A stretch of DNA of 64,000 nt from Fukatsuia anoeciicola (GCF_964059965.1 NZ_OZ060923.1:558001-622000), one strand, 5' to 3'. Shown: positions 17,768 to 28,288, counted from the first letter of the stretch. Program-made: numbers and translations. The notes: generated from the sequence alone by a model not told the origin.

Positions 17768-19534
17768 ATGAAAATGCCTGTCAGAACGTTTGATGCTATT
17801 GTTATTGGTGCTGGTGGCGCCGGTATGCGTGCTGCACTACAAATTTCTCAAATAGGGCTATCCTGTGCGCTAATATCTAAAGTTTTTCCTACTCGTTCTC
17901 ATACAGTATCGGCACAAGGTGGTATTACTGTCGCGTTAGGTAATAATCATGAAGATAATTGGGAATGGCACATGTATGATACTGTTAAAGGTTCTGATTA
18001 TATTGGAGATCAAAACGCTATCGAATACATGTGCAGAACTGGTCCAGAAGCAGTGCTAGAACTTGAGCGTATGGGATTACCTTTTTCTCGTTTAGATAAT
18101 GGTCGTATTTATCAACGTCCTTTTGGTGGACAATCTCTTAATTTTGGTGGTGGACAAGCAGCACGTACTGCCGCAGCAGCTGACCGTACAGGACATGCTT
18201 TATTACATACTCTTTATCAGCAGAATCTAAAAAATAATACTACTATTTTTTCTGAATGGTACGCATTAGATTTAGTTAAAAATCAAGATAATGTTATTGT
18301 TGGTTGTATTGCTATTTGTATTGAAAATGGTGAGATAGTTTATTTTAAAACACGTGCTACTATTTTAGCTACTGGAGGAGCTGGACGTATTTATCAATCT
18401 ACCACTAATGCTTATATTAATACTGGTGATGGTATAGGGATGGCGTTACGTGCAGGTGTTCCGGTACAGGATATGGAAATGTGGCAATTTCACCCAACAG
18501 GCATTGCTGGTGCTGGCGTATTGATAACCGAAGGATGTCGTGGTGAAGGTGGTTATTTACTAAATAAATATGGCGAACGCTTCATGGAACGTTACGCTCC
18601 TAATACTAAAGATTTAGCAAGTCGTGATGTGATAGCACGTTCCATTATGATTGAAATCCTCGAGGATCGTGGCTGCGATGGACCATGGGGATTACATGTT
18701 CAGTTAAAATTAGATCATCTAGGTAAAGAAATACTAGAATCACGCTTGCCAGGTATTCTTGAATTATCACGTACTTTTGCACATGTAGATCCGGTAAAAG
18801 AACCTATTCCAGTTATTCCTACTTGCCATTATATGATGGGTGGTATTTCAACAAAAATTAGCGGCCAGGCTATTACTTTTAATAAAAAAGGAGAGGATGT
18901 AGTGGTTCCAGGCTTATTTGCTGTGGGGGAAACTGCCTGTGTTTCTGTACATGGAGCTAATCGTCTTGGCGGTAATTCACTACTAGATCTTATTGTATTT
19001 GGTCGTGCTATTGGTATTTTTTTAGAAAAATCACTACAGGAACAAGGTACAAGCCGTGATGCTAGCGAGTCTGATATAGAAGCATCTTTACAACGAATAA
19101 ACCGTTGGCAGAATACTCGTATTGGTGAAGATCCAGTTATAATCCGTAAAGATCTACAATATTGCATGCAAAATAACTTTTCTGTATTTCGTGAAGGAAA
19201 TGCAATGGCAAAAGGATTATCTGAGCTAAAAGATATTCGTGAACGTTTAAAAAATGCACGCTTAGATGATACCTCTAGTGAATTTAATACTCAGCTTATT
19301 GAATGTCTTGAACTAGATAATCTAATGGAAACCGCGTTTTCAACAGCTATATCAGCTAATTTTCGTACCGAAAGTAGAGGGGCTCATAGTCGTTTTGACT
19401 TTCCAGAACGTGATGATACTAATTGGCTATGTCACTCATTATACATACCAGAAACTGAAACTATGACACAACGTAAAATTAATATGCAACCAAAACTATG
19501 CGCGCCATTTCCTCCAAAAATACGTTCTTACTAA
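17768..19534 (+). CDS. sdhA: Succinate dehydrogenase flavoprotein subunit
   Basis: Catalytic subunit oxidising succinate to fumarate. The 588 residues equal the E. coli length. Visible are the dinucleotide fold GAGGAGMRAAL, RSHTVSAQGG with the His that carries FAD covalently, the FGGQSLNFGGG and HPTGI active-site segments, and HGANRLGGNSLLDLIVFGR. It lies in the sdhCDAB operon with a 100-base gap before sdhB. Confidence 0.98.
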   Translation: MKMPVRTFDAIVIGAGGAGMRAALQISQIGLSCALISKVFPTRSHTVSAQGGITVALGNNHEDNWEWHMYDTVKGSDYIGDQNAIEYMCRTGPEAVLELERMGLPFSRLDNGRIYQRPFGGQSLNFGGGQAARTAAAADRTGHALLHTLYQQNLKNNTTIFSEWYALDLVKNQDNVIVGCIAICIENGEIVYFKTRATILATGGAGRIYQSTTNAYINTGDGIGMALRAGVPVQDMEMWQFHPTGIAGAGVLITEGCRGEGGYLLNKYGERFMERYAPNTKDLASRDVIARSIMIEILEDRGCDGPWGLHVQLKLDHLGKEILESRLPGILELSRTFAHVDPVKEPIPVIPTCHYMMGGISTKISGQAITFNKKGEDVVVPGLFAVGETACVSVHGANRLGGNSLLDLIVFGRAIGIFLEKSLQEQGTSRDASESDIEASLQRINRWQNTRIGEDPVIIRKDLQYCMQNNFSVFREGNAMAKGLSELKDIRERLKNARLDDTSSEFNTQLIECLELDNLMETAFSTAISANFRTESRGAHSRFDFPERDDTNWLCHSLYIPETETMTQRKINMQPKLCAPFPPKIRSY

Positions 19535-19634
19535 AACGATTTTAAAATCTAGAGAACTTAAATTAGAAGAATAAAAACACAATTAATGCGACATATATTC
19601 TATATTAAGCTAATTGGTTATAGAGGAATAGATA

Positions 19635-20351
19635 ATGAAATTCGCATTTTCAATTTATCGTTATAATCCAGATATAGATAATGCACCATATATGCAAGAT
19701 TATAATCTAGAAATATTAGAAGGTCAGGATATAATGTTACTGGATGCACTTATCCGGTTAAAAGAAAAAGATCCAACTTTATCTTTTCGTCGTTCATGTC
19801 GCGAAGGTGTCTGTGGTTCTGATGGTCTAAATATAAATGGTAAAAATGGTCTAGCCTGTATCACCCCTTTATCAATGCTAATAAGAGGTAATAAAAAGAT
19901 TATTATTCGTCCGTTACCTGGTTTGCCGGTAGTACGTGATTTAATAGTAAATATGGAACAATTTTATGCTCAATACGAGAAAATAAAGCCGTATTTACTT
20001 AATAATAATAAAAATCCACCAGCATACGAATATTTACAGTTTCCACAAGAACGAGCAAAATTAGATGGATTATATGAATGCATTCTTTGTGCTTGTTGTT
20101 CAACATCATGTCCATCATTTTGGTGGAATCCAGATAAATTTATTGGCCCTGCAGGATTACTCACAGCTTATCGCTTTTTAGTAGATAGCAGAGACACAGC
20201 AACACAATCACGTTTAGATGCTTTAGATGACGCTTTTAGTGTTTTTCGTTGTCGTAATATTATGAATTGTGTCAATGTTTGTCCTAAAGGGCTTAATCCA
20301 ACACAAGCAATTGGGCATATTAAGTCAATGTTGCTACAGCGTAATACGTAA
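19635..20351 (+). CDS. sdhB: Succinate dehydrogenase iron-sulfur subunit
   Basis: Electron-transfer subunit with [2Fe-2S], [4Fe-4S] and [3Fe-4S] clusters. The 238 residues equal E. coli SdhB. All cluster cysteines are visible: SCREGVCGSDG plus LAC for the first cluster, CILCACCSTSCP and CRNIMNCVNVCPKG for the other two. GAGGAATAGATA precedes the ATG. Confidence 0.98.
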   Translation: MKFAFSIYRYNPDIDNAPYMQDYNLEILEGQDIMLLDALIRLKEKDPTLSFRRSCREGVCGSDGLNINGKNGLACITPLSMLIRGNKKIIIRPLPGLPVVRDLIVNMEQFYAQYEKIKPYLLNNNKNPPAYEYLQFPQERAKLDGLYECILCACCSTSCPSFWWNPDKFIGPAGLLTAYRFLVDSRDTATQSRLDALDDAFSVFRCRNIMNCVNVCPKGLNPTQAIGHIKSMLLQRNT

Positions 20352-20481
20352 TTACATAGTATAAAGAACCTATTCTAAACCTTTTCGATAAGTTTTAATA
20401 AAGTTAAATATACAATAAATTTATTAATAGTATAAATATTAACCATAATAAAACAAAACTTCAAAACTCTAAGAGATCATA

Positions 20482-23289
20482 ATGCAGAATGACACCATGA
20501 AGGCTTGGCTGAACTCTTCTTATCTAGCTGGTGCAAATCAATCTTATATAGAACAGCTCTATGAAGATTTTTTAATAAATCCTACTTCTGTTGAAGCTAG
20601 TTGGTGTATGATTTTTAATCAACTACTAATGACAAAATCAAAAAAACCTGATCAACTTCATTCGCAAATACGTAGTCATTTTTATTATTTAGCACAAAAT
20701 ATCACCTATCATCATTACCTAATTAATGATTCTAGTACTAAGCAAATCAGGGTATTACAGTTAATTAATGCTTTTCGTTTTCATGGTCATCAACACGCAA
20801 ATCTTGATCCTCTTAATTTATCGCAACAAGAGCCTATACCTGATCTTGATCCTGCTTATTACCATTTGACTCAAGATGATTTTCAAGAGACATTTAATAT
20901 TAATTCTTTTTTTATAGGTACTGAAACTATGAAATTAGCTGATTTATATAATGCTCTTAAGAAGACTTATTGTAGTTCGATTGGTGTTGAGTATATGCAC
21001 GTTATAAATACTGAAGAAAAATGCTGGATTCAACAGCGTATTGAATCAGTAGTGATTGAATCTGTATTTAAAAAACATGAAAAACTCCGTTTTCTTGATG
21101 AACTCACTGCAGCTGAAGGTTTAGAGCATTATTTAGGAGTACAGTTTCCAGGAGCTAAACGTTTCTCATTAGAAGGCGGTGATTCACTTATTATTTTACT
21201 AAAAGAAATAATCCGTTATGCTGGTAATAATGGTACCCATGAAATTGTACTAGGCATGGCCCATCGTGGACGTTTAAATGTTCTTATTAATGTTTTAGGT
21301 AAAAAACCTAATGATTTATTTGATGAATTTATAGGTAAATATAAAGAAAATTTAGGAACAGGAGATGTTAAATATCACCAAGGTTTTTCATCTGATATTA
21401 AGACAGATAGTGGCCTAGTTCATCTTTCATTAGCTTTTAACCCATCTCATTTAGAAATTATTAGTCCAGTAGTAATAGGCTCAGTACGTGCCCGTCGTGA
21501 TCGTCTAGATGTATTACAAAATAATAGAATTCTACCAATAACTATTCACGGTGATGCTGCAATTATTGGCCAAGGTATCATGCAAGAAACGCTAAACATG
21601 TCAGAGACTCGTGGTTATGAAGTAGGAGGTACTATACATATTGTAATTAATAACCAAATTGGTTTTACTACTTCTAACCTGCAAGATGCTCGCTCTACAC
21701 AATATTGTACTGATATTGCTAAAATGATACAAGCACCAATTTTTCATGTTAATGCTGATGATCCTGAAGCTGTCGCTTTTATTACCCGAGTAACATTAGA
21801 TTTCCGTAATAAATTTAAACGCGATGTAATGATTGATCTCGTCTGTTATCGTCGACATGGCCATAACGAAGTAGATGAACCCAGTGTAACACAACCAATT
21901 ATGTATGAGAAAATTAAAAAACATCCTACACTACTTAAAATTTATACTGATAAATTAATTAAACAAAATATAATTAATAAGGAAGATGCGGCAGAAAGAG
22001 TCAGTATATACCGTAACGCTTTAGATCATGGTGATTGTGTTGTAGAAGGATGCCGCTCAACAGTTTTAAATTCTATTACTTGGTCTCCTTATCTTAATCA
22101 CGAATGGGATGCTAAATATCCTAATAAAATTGATAAAAAATGTTTAAAAGAGCTAGCTCATTCTATTAGTAAAGTGCCACTAGAGGTTAAAATGCAATCA
22201 CGTGTTGCTAAAATTTATAGTGATCGTACTGAAATGGCCAAAGGAAATAAAGCATTTGACTGGGGCGCTGCAGAAATATTAGCCTACGCTACCTTAATTA
22301 ATGAAGGTATTTCTGTGCGCCTATCTGGTGAAGATACTAGACGTGGTACTTTTTTTCATCGTCATGCCGTTATTCATAATCAAAAAAATGGCTCTATTTA
22401 TATGCCATTAGCAAATATAAAGAAGAGACAAGGTAAGTTTCAAGTATGGGATTCCGTGTTATCAGAAGAAGCAGTATTAGCTTTTGAATATGGCTACGCT
22501 ATAACTGAACCACGTGCTCTAACTATTTGGGAAGCCCAATTTGGTGACTTTGCTAATGGAGCGCAGGTAGTAATTGATCAATTCATTAGTTCAGGCGAAC
22601 AAAAATGGGGTAGGATGTGTGGCCTAGTTATGTTGTTACCGCACGGTTATGAAGGACAAGGTCCCGAACATTCATCAGCACGTTTAGAGCGTTATTTGCA
22701 GCTATGCGCTGAACAAAATATGCAGGTGTGTATTCCATCAACACCTGCGCAGGTCTATCACATGCTACGTCGTCAAGTGTTACGTAGTATGCGTCGCCCA
22801 TTAATAGTTATGTCACCAAAATCATTATTACGCCATCCATTAGCCACCTCTTCTCTTGATGAATTAGCTAGCGGTTATTTTCAACCTGTAATAGATGAAA
22901 TTGATAAATTAAAACCTAAAGAGATTAAAAGTATCATTATGTGTTCAGGCAAGATTTATTATGATTTATTAGAACAACGCCGTAAAAATAATCAAACAGA
23001 TATTGCTATTATACGTATTGAACAACCTTATCCCTTTCCATATAAAACTATCGAACTATTGCTAAAAAAATATGTTGGGGTACGTGATTTTGTTTGGTGT
23101 CAGGAAGAGCCACTTAATCAAGGGGCTTGGTATTATAGTCAACATAATTTTCGCGAAATAATACCACATAATGCCTCTTTGCGTTATGCCGGCCGTCCTG
23201 CTTCGGCATCACCAGCCGTAGGTTACATATCAGTACATCAAAAACAGCAACGAGATCTTGTTAATGACGCACTGAACATAAGCATCTAA
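20482..23289 (+). CDS. sucA: 2-oxoglutarate dehydrogenase E1 component
   Basis: Thiamine-diphosphate-dependent decarboxylase of the 2-oxoglutarate dehydrogenase complex. The 935 residues (E. coli 933) keep the thiamine-diphosphate region HGDAAIIGQGIMQET with INNQIGFTT, the AHRGRLNVLINVLGK segment and GQGPEHSSARLERYLQL of the pyrimidine-binding domain. It follows sdhB by 130 bases, as part of the sdh-suc supercluster. E3 (lpd) is not in the window. Confidence 0.98.
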   Translation: MQNDTMKAWLNSSYLAGANQSYIEQLYEDFLINPTSVEASWCMIFNQLLMTKSKKPDQLHSQIRSHFYYLAQNITYHHYLINDSSTKQIRVLQLINAFRFHGHQHANLDPLNLSQQEPIPDLDPAYYHLTQDDFQETFNINSFFIGTETMKLADLYNALKKTYCSSIGVEYMHVINTEEKCWIQQRIESVVIESVFKKHEKLRFLDELTAAEGLEHYLGVQFPGAKRFSLEGGDSLIILLKEIIRYAGNNGTHEIVLGMAHRGRLNVLINVLGKKPNDLFDEFIGKYKENLGTGDVKYHQGFSSDIKTDSGLVHLSLAFNPSHLEIISPVVIGSVRARRDRLDVLQNNRILPITIHGDAAIIGQGIMQETLNMSETRGYEVGGTIHIVINNQIGFTTSNLQDARSTQYCTDIAKMIQAPIFHVNADDPEAVAFITRVTLDFRNKFKRDVMIDLVCYRRHGHNEVDEPSVTQPIMYEKIKKHPTLLKIYTDKLIKQNIINKEDAAERVSIYRNALDHGDCVVEGCRSTVLNSITWSPYLNHEWDAKYPNKIDKKCLKELAHSISKVPLEVKMQSRVAKIYSDRTEMAKGNKAFDWGAAEILAYATLINEGISVRLSGEDTRRGTFFHRHAVIHNQKNGSIYMPLANIKKRQGKFQVWDSVLSEEAVLAFEYGYAITEPRALTIWEAQFGDFANGAQVVIDQFISSGEQKWGRMCGLVMLLPHGYEGQGPEHSSARLERYLQLCAEQNMQVCIPSTPAQVYHMLRRQVLRSMRRPLIVMSPKSLLRHPLATSSLDELASGYFQPVIDEIDKLKPKEIKSIIMCSGKIYYDLLEQRRKNNQTDIAIIRIEQPYPFPYKTIELLLKKYVGVRDFVWCQEEPLNQGAWYYSQHNFREIIPHNASLRYAGRPASASPAVGYISVHQKQQRDLVNDALNISI

Positions 23290-23316
23290 ACATTTAAAAA
23301 TAAGATAGAGAGAGAT

Positions 23317-24534
23317 ATGAGTAGCATAAAGATTTTAATTCCTGATCTACCTGAGTCTATTACTGATGCTATAATTGTCGCCTGGCATAAAAAACCAGGA
23401 GACGTTATTCTGCGTGATGAAATCTTGTTAGAAATTGAAACTGATAAAGTTATCTTAGAAGTTCCAGCTAGTCAATCAGGTATTTTAGGTGATATTTTAC
23501 AATATGAAGGGGCTACTGTAATTACAAAACAGGTTGTTGGTTCTATTCTTTTAAGTGATAATTCAAATAAATTAATAGAACAAAAACTATTAAATAATAA
23601 AAAAGAAGAAAACAATATTATTCAGGATCATCTGATTGATCTAACAGGGCTAGCTAATGATACACTTAGCCCTGCTATTCGTCGCTTAATAGCAGAGTAT
23701 AATCTAGATGCTAACACAATTAAAGGCAGCGGTATTGGTGGTCGCATTACGCGTGAGGATATTGATAAATATTTAACTTACAAAAAAAACTCAACAGAAT
23801 TAAAGATAAAATCTGATATTCCTGTGTTAGACCAACGTAGTGAGAAACGAGTACCAATGACGCGTATACGTAAACGGATTGCTGAACGTTTACTAGAAGC
23901 AAAAAATAATACTGCTATGTTAACTACTTTTAATGAAGTTAATATGAAACCAATTATAGATCTACGTCAAAAATATGGTGAGTCTTTTGAGAAACGTCAT
24001 GGTATTCGTTTAGGTTTTATGTCTTTCTATAGCAAGGCAGTGCTAGAAGCTTTAAAACGTTACCCAGAAGTAAATGCCTCTATTGATGGTACAGATGTGG
24101 TATATCATAATTATTTTGATATCAGTATTGCAGTTTCTACACCACGAGGCTTAGTTACACCCGTATTGCGTAATGTTGAGACCTTACATATGTCAGAGAT
24201 CGAAAAACAAATTAAAATACTTGCAGCAAAAGGGCGTGATGGTAAACTAACGATAGAAGAATTAACTGGTGGTAATTTTACAATTACTAATGGTGGCATA
24301 TTTGGTTCATTAGTATCAACACCAATTATTAATCCACCACAAAGCGCAATCCTTGGGATGCATGCGATTAAAGATCGTCCAATGGCAGTTGATGGTCAGG
24401 TACTAATCTTACCTATGATGTATTTAGCATTTTCTTATGATCACCGTTTGATTGATGGTCGAGAATCAGTAAGTTTCCTAGTTACAATAAAAGAAATACT
24501 GGAAAACCCAATTCGTTTGCTATTAGATATATAA
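23317..24534 (+). CDS. sucB: Dihydrolipoyl succinyltransferase (E2)
   Basis: Core of the 2-oxoglutarate dehydrogenase complex. The 405 residues equal E. coli SucB: a lipoyl domain with the lipoylated Lys in EIETDKVILEVPA (about 38-50), a peripheral-subunit-binding domain (SPAIRRLIAEYNLDANTIKGSG, cited in part), and the catalytic domain ending with DHRLIDGRESVSF, the H-x3-DG active site. It is 27 bases after sucA. Confidence 0.98.
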   Translation: MSSIKILIPDLPESITDAIIVAWHKKPGDVILRDEILLEIETDKVILEVPASQSGILGDILQYEGATVITKQVVGSILLSDNSNKLIEQKLLNNKKEENNIIQDHLIDLTGLANDTLSPAIRRLIAEYNLDANTIKGSGIGGRITREDIDKYLTYKKNSTELKIKSDIPVLDQRSEKRVPMTRIRKRIAERLLEAKNNTAMLTTFNEVNMKPIIDLRQKYGESFEKRHGIRLGFMSFYSKAVLEALKRYPEVNASIDGTDVVYHNYFDISIAVSTPRGLVTPVLRNVETLHMSEIEKQIKILAAKGRDGKLTIEELTGGNFTITNGGIFGSLVSTPIINPPQSAILGMHAIKDRPMAVDGQVLILPMMYLAFSYDHRLIDGRESVSFLVTIKEILENPIRLLLDI

Positions 24535-24613
24535 AAAGATTATTAGCAAAACAAAATACTAATACAAAATTATATGCTTTGGTATCTTTCTAATTTTTGT
24601 ATGGATAAATTAT

Positions 24614-25780
24614 ATGAACTTACATGAGTATCAAGCAAAACAATTATTTTTTAAAAATAACTTACCAATTCCAATTGGTTATGTTTGTAGTACAAAACAA
24701 GAGGCTACTGACGCTACTGCAAAAATTCCTGGTAATAAATGGGCAGTTAAATGTCAGGTACATACTGGTGGACGCGGCAAAGCTGGGGGAATAGAAGTAG
24801 TAAACAATAAAGAAGCTGTGGAAGCTTTTGCTAATAAATGGTTAGGTAAAAATCTAGTAACTTATCAGACAGATGCTACTGGTCAACCAGTGAATCAGAT
24901 TTTAGTTGAAGCAGCTACTGATATTGATAAAGAATTATATCTTAGTATTATTGTTGATCGTTCTTTATGTTGTATAGTATGTATAGCATCGACTGAAGGT
25001 GGTGTTGAAATTGAAAAAATAGCAAAAAAAACACCTGAATTAATCTATCGATTAGCATTAAACCCATTAATAAAATTACAACCCTTACAAGGACGTGAAT
25101 TAGCATTTAAATTAGGCTTAAATGGGGAGCAGATAGTTCAGTTTACTAAAATCTTTATGGAAATTTATAAGTTATTCTTGACATATGATCTTACATTAAT
25201 TGAAATTAATCCCCTTGTAATTACTAAGCAAGGGGATTTAATTTGCCTTGACTGTAAATTATCAGTTGATGATAATGCATTATTTCGTCAAGTAGAATTA
25301 CATAACATGCGTGATCCAAGCCAAGAAGATAAACGTGAGGCTCATGCTGCTACATGGAAACTAAATTATGTAGCACTAAATGGTAATATTGGTTGCATGG
25401 TTAATGGCGCTGGTTTAGCTATGGCTACCATGGATATCATAAAACTGCATGGTGGTAGACCAGCTAATTTCTTAGATGTTGGCGGAGGAGCAACTAAAGA
25501 ACGCGTAACTGAAGCTTTTAAAATTATTTTATCAGATGAAAATATAAAAGTAGTATTAGTTAATATTTTTGGTGGCATTGTACGTTGTGATTTAATTGCA
25601 GATGGCATTATTAGGGCGATAAGTCAAGTAGATATTAAAGTGCCAGTAGTAGTGCGTCTTGAAGGTAATAATGCTGAATTAGGTGCTAAAAAATTAGCTG
25701 ATAATGATTTAAATATTATTGTTGCCACTAGCCTAACAGATGCCATATATCAAGTTATTGATATAATAGGAATTAAATAA
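24614..25780 (+). CDS. sucC: Succinyl-CoA synthetase beta subunit
   Basis: ATP-grasp subunit of succinyl-CoA synthetase, giving substrate-level ATP or GTP. The 388 residues equal E. coli SucC: MNLHEYQAKQLF start, ATP-grasp (KCQVHTGGRGKAGG), IEINPLVIT, and the GGGATKERV and NIFGGIVRCD C-terminal phosphate-binding segments. Its stop shares one base with the sucD start (TAATG). Confidence 0.98.
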   Translation: MNLHEYQAKQLFFKNNLPIPIGYVCSTKQEATDATAKIPGNKWAVKCQVHTGGRGKAGGIEVVNNKEAVEAFANKWLGKNLVTYQTDATGQPVNQILVEAATDIDKELYLSIIVDRSLCCIVCIASTEGGVEIEKIAKKTPELIYRLALNPLIKLQPLQGRELAFKLGLNGEQIVQFTKIFMEIYKLFLTYDLTLIEINPLVITKQGDLICLDCKLSVDDNALFRQVELHNMRDPSQEDKREAHAATWKLNYVALNGNIGCMVNGAGLAMATMDIIKLHGGRPANFLDVGGGATKERVTEAFKIILSDENIKVVLVNIFGGIVRCDLIADGIIRAISQVDIKVPVVVRLEGNNAELGAKKLADNDLNIIVATSLTDAIYQVIDIIGIK

Positions 25781-26658
25781 TGTCTATTTTAATCGATAAA
25801 AATACTAAAGTTATTTGTCAGGGTTTTACTGGCAGTCAAGGAACTTTTCATTCTAAACAAGCAATCGCTTATGGTACTAAAATAGTAGGGGGTGTAACAC
25901 CGGGCAAAGGAGGTACAAAACATTTAGGTTTATCTGTATTTAATACTGTTTATGAAGCAATTAAAAAAACAGGCGCTACAGTATCAAGCGTATATGTACC
26001 AGCTCCTTTTTGCAAGGATTCAATTCTGGAGGCAATTGATGCAGGTATTAAGTTAATTATCTGTATTACTGAAGGCATACCAACATTAGATATGTTAATA
26101 ATAAAAGCAAAATTAAATCAAAGCAATGTACGTATGATTGGCCCTAATTGCCCAGGAGTAATTACACCAGGTGAATGTAAAATTGGCATCATGCCTGGAT
26201 ATATACATTTACCTGGCAAAATTGGTATTGTTTCTCGTTCTGGTACTTTAACTTACGAAGCAGTAAAGCAAACTACTGATATTGGCTTAGGTCAATCAAG
26301 TTGTGTTGGTATTGGTGGTGATCCGATTCAGGGATCTAATTTTATTGATATTCTTAAATTGTTTCAGCAGGATAAAAAAACTGAAGTAATTATTATGATT
26401 GGTGAAATCGGTGGTAATATGGAAGAAGAAGCTGCTAATTATATCTCTAAGTATGTCACAAAACCTGTAGTTGCTTATATTGCAGGTATTACTGCACCAT
26501 CAGGCAAGCGTATGGGGCATGCAGGCGCCATCATTACTGGCACCAAAGGTACAGCAGAAGATAAATTTACCGCATTAGCTAAAGCGGGAGTAAAAATAAT
26601 CCGTAATTTGGTAGAAATTGGTGATGTAACAAAAAAAGTATTGTCTAATAGTAATTAA
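25780..26658 (+). CDS. sucD: Succinyl-CoA synthetase alpha subunit
   Basis: CoA-binding subunit that carries the phosphohistidine intermediate. The 292 residues (E. coli 289) include the CoA site GFTGSQGTFHSKQAI, VSRSGTLTYEA and GHAGAIITG with the catalytic His near residue 247. It overlaps sucC by one base and is the last gene of the conserved sdh-suc block. Confidence 0.98.
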   Translation: MSILIDKNTKVICQGFTGSQGTFHSKQAIAYGTKIVGGVTPGKGGTKHLGLSVFNTVYEAIKKTGATVSSVYVPAPFCKDSILEAIDAGIKLIICITEGIPTLDMLIIKAKLNQSNVRMIGPNCPGVITPGECKIGIMPGYIHLPGKIGIVSRSGTLTYEAVKQTTDIGLGQSSCVGIGGDPIQGSNFIDILKLFQQDKKTEVIIMIGEIGGNMEEEAANYISKYVTKPVVAYIAGITAPSGKRMGHAGAIITGTKGTAEDKFTALAKAGVKIIRNLVEIGDVTKKVLSNSN

Positions 26659-26829
26659 AAACAAATAATAAAATTATTGATTACTTTTAGGTAGTTTCTT
26701 TACTATAATACTATATTTTAAATATTTTAACTTTATATACTAATAATTTGTATTAATAAACATAGTTTCTTGTATTAGATATCTTATTCTTACTGTTATA
26801 TTTTTAAATATTAATATAATGTTTTTTGC

Positions 26830-26950
26830 AACTAAAATAACATGAAACTTAATACTTAGAATATATTAAATAATAGTTATTGTTATAGGTATATGTATTC
26901 TATGAATACTAGAATATTTAAGATGTGATGCTAAAAATAATAAATAATAA
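26830..26950 (+). repeat. Degenerate dispersed repeat, copy D (3' end only)
   Basis: The segment reading TATGTATTCTATGAATACTA matches 44024-44043 at all but one position, and the flanks align with 43990-44060. Both, and the complement of 60970-61000, could encode a C-terminus like NMYSINTRI-K followed by a stop, so this is probably the 3' end of the element. Confidence 0.45.
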
Positions 26951-26968
26951 GATATATCTTATTATTTA
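26941..26968. repeat. Perfect 28-bp palindrome
   Basis: TAAATAATAAGATA followed at once by TATCTTATTATTTA, 14-bp arms with no loop, immediately after dispersed repeat copy D. No gene or terminator context explains it. Confidence 0.7.
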
Positions 26969-27116
26969 CCTATCCAAACCTAAAATCTATAGTAGTACTT
27001 TTATAGTTTTATTTATCTTAAGTTATAAGAGTGCTACTATAAATAAGAGTTTTATAAAAGATTTATTAAATAAATAAAATAATTTTAACTAAATATAATA
27101 CTTAAAAATAAAAATC

Positions 27117-27145
27117 TATCTTATATTAAAAGATAATATAAGATA
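27117..27145. repeat. Perfect hairpin, 12-bp arms
   Basis: TATCTTATATTA (27117-27128) and TAATATAAGATA (27134-27145) around a 5-base loop, in noncoding DNA. Confidence 0.6.
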
Positions 27146-27414
27146 TTAATGTATAGAAAAATAATATTTAACATTATTTATTAAGGTAGTATTTAAATTA
27201 ATAAAAATATTTCTAATACATCACTATTCAATTTAATTAAGTTTTTATAAATTTTAAGAAAATATTATATATGTAAAATATTGTAAAATAATAAATAAAT
27301 AATTGTACATAAAATATTTTGCATATAAATAAAATTACAAATAACTAATCTATTATATAGTTTATTTTTATATATTTATATTTTTCTTTTAAATATCAAT
27401 TATTTTTAATTGCT

Positions 27415-27606
27415 ATGCATAATAAATTTATGATTATTGATAGTCATTCAATTGAAACAGGATCATTTAATTATACAAAAAATGCTGCATCTCATAATGC
27501 AGAAAATGTAATTTACTTGCGTAACCGGCCAGATATTACAAAAAAATATACACAAGAATTTAACCGATTATGGAACGAAGCAATATATAAAAAACCTATA
27601 TGTTAA
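27415..27606 (+). pseudogene. Truncated phospholipase D-family nuclease (3' part only)
   Basis: Sixty-three codons identical to residues 117-179 of the full gene at 34944-35483. It begins within the inverted-repeat arm, two bases inside the breakpoint, at the Met preceding the H-N-K-F-M-I-I-D catalytic motif. The signal peptide and the first two thirds of the domain are missing and no ribosome-binding site is visible, so it is almost certainly non-functional. Confidence 0.85.
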
Positions 27607-27759
27607 TATATTATATGGAATAGGTGCAAGTTACTTAAATATGTATATTTATTACTTTTATAATCCACTACTTAGTATTTTATCTATATAGTAAAATAAT
27701 CTATTAGTAGCATATTTTATTGTTTAGTTTATAAAAATAATTTTTAGATTGCTACTAAT

Positions 27760-27789
27760 AAAAAATAAAGTGCCCCAGTTAGGGGCACT
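27760..27789 (-). terminator. Heat-shock gene terminator, left copy
   Basis: Mirror image of 34761-34790: AGTGCCCC and GGGGCACT stem with a T-rich tail on the minus strand, directly after the minus-strand heat-shock gene. Confidence 0.85.
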
Positions 27790-27793
27790 AAGT

Positions 27794-28288
27794 TTAAGCA
27801 ATATTATGTTCAAGTGTGGGCGTAGATTCATTATGTACGCTAATTGTAATTTTTTGTGGTTTTTCTTGTTCGGGAATATCATAAGTAAATTGTAATGTTA
27901 ATAACCCCCTATCTAGATTAGCTTGCTGTATTATTATTCTATGTTCTAGACTTAAACTAAAAGAAAATGCATTCTTTTTAATACCCTTGTGTAACCATTT
28001 AATATTGTCTTTTTCTTTAGATAAGACTGTTTCTTCATTTTTTGGTTTACCACTAAGGGTAAACTGGTTATTAAGCACTGAAATATCTAGTTCGTCCTGT
28101 GTATAACCAGGGACATTTATTGTCATTTCATAATGTTCTTTATCTTTTTGTAGCAAATTATAAGCAGGTGTATCTGTAACAGGCTTTTCACCTGTTAGGC
28201 GACTAAAGAGATTATCCATCTGTGCAAAACGATCAGAAAGTAAGTGATTGCTTAGTGTTGGAATTAAAGAGACAGAACGATAAGCCAT
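27794..28288 (-). CDS. ibpA: Small heat-shock protein (Hsp20/IbpA family), left copy
   Basis: Holdase chaperone that binds aggregating proteins. The 164 residues are identical to the right copy (34262-34756). An alpha-crystallin domain spans about residues 45-150, with VPGYTQDELDISVLNNQ and the following strands, and a short C-terminal tail. AAAGGAGGATGTT is an exceptionally strong ribosome-binding site, and a heat-shock promoter lies upstream. E. coli IbpA/IbpB are shorter (about 140 residues); the paralogue assignment is by family. Two identical copies double the dose of a stress chaperone, consistent with the need to buffer destabilised proteins (inference). Confidence 0.9.
   Translation of the reverse strand: MAYRSVSLIPTLSNHLLSDRFAQMDNLFSRLTGEKPVTDTPAYNLLQKDKEHYEMTINVPGYTQDELDISVLNNQFTLSGKPKNEETVLSKEKDNIKWLHKGIKKNAFSFSLSLEHRIIIQQANLDRGLLTLQFTYDIPEQEKPQKITISVHNESTPTLEHNIA

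Larger units (their letters stand above)
26659..27413. other. Decayed DNA between sucD and the first palindromic locus
   Basis: No gene seen. It contains a partial copy D of a dispersed repeat (about 26830-26950), a perfect 28-bp palindrome at 26941-26968 and a 12-bp-arm hairpin at 27117-27145. Confidence 0.55.
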
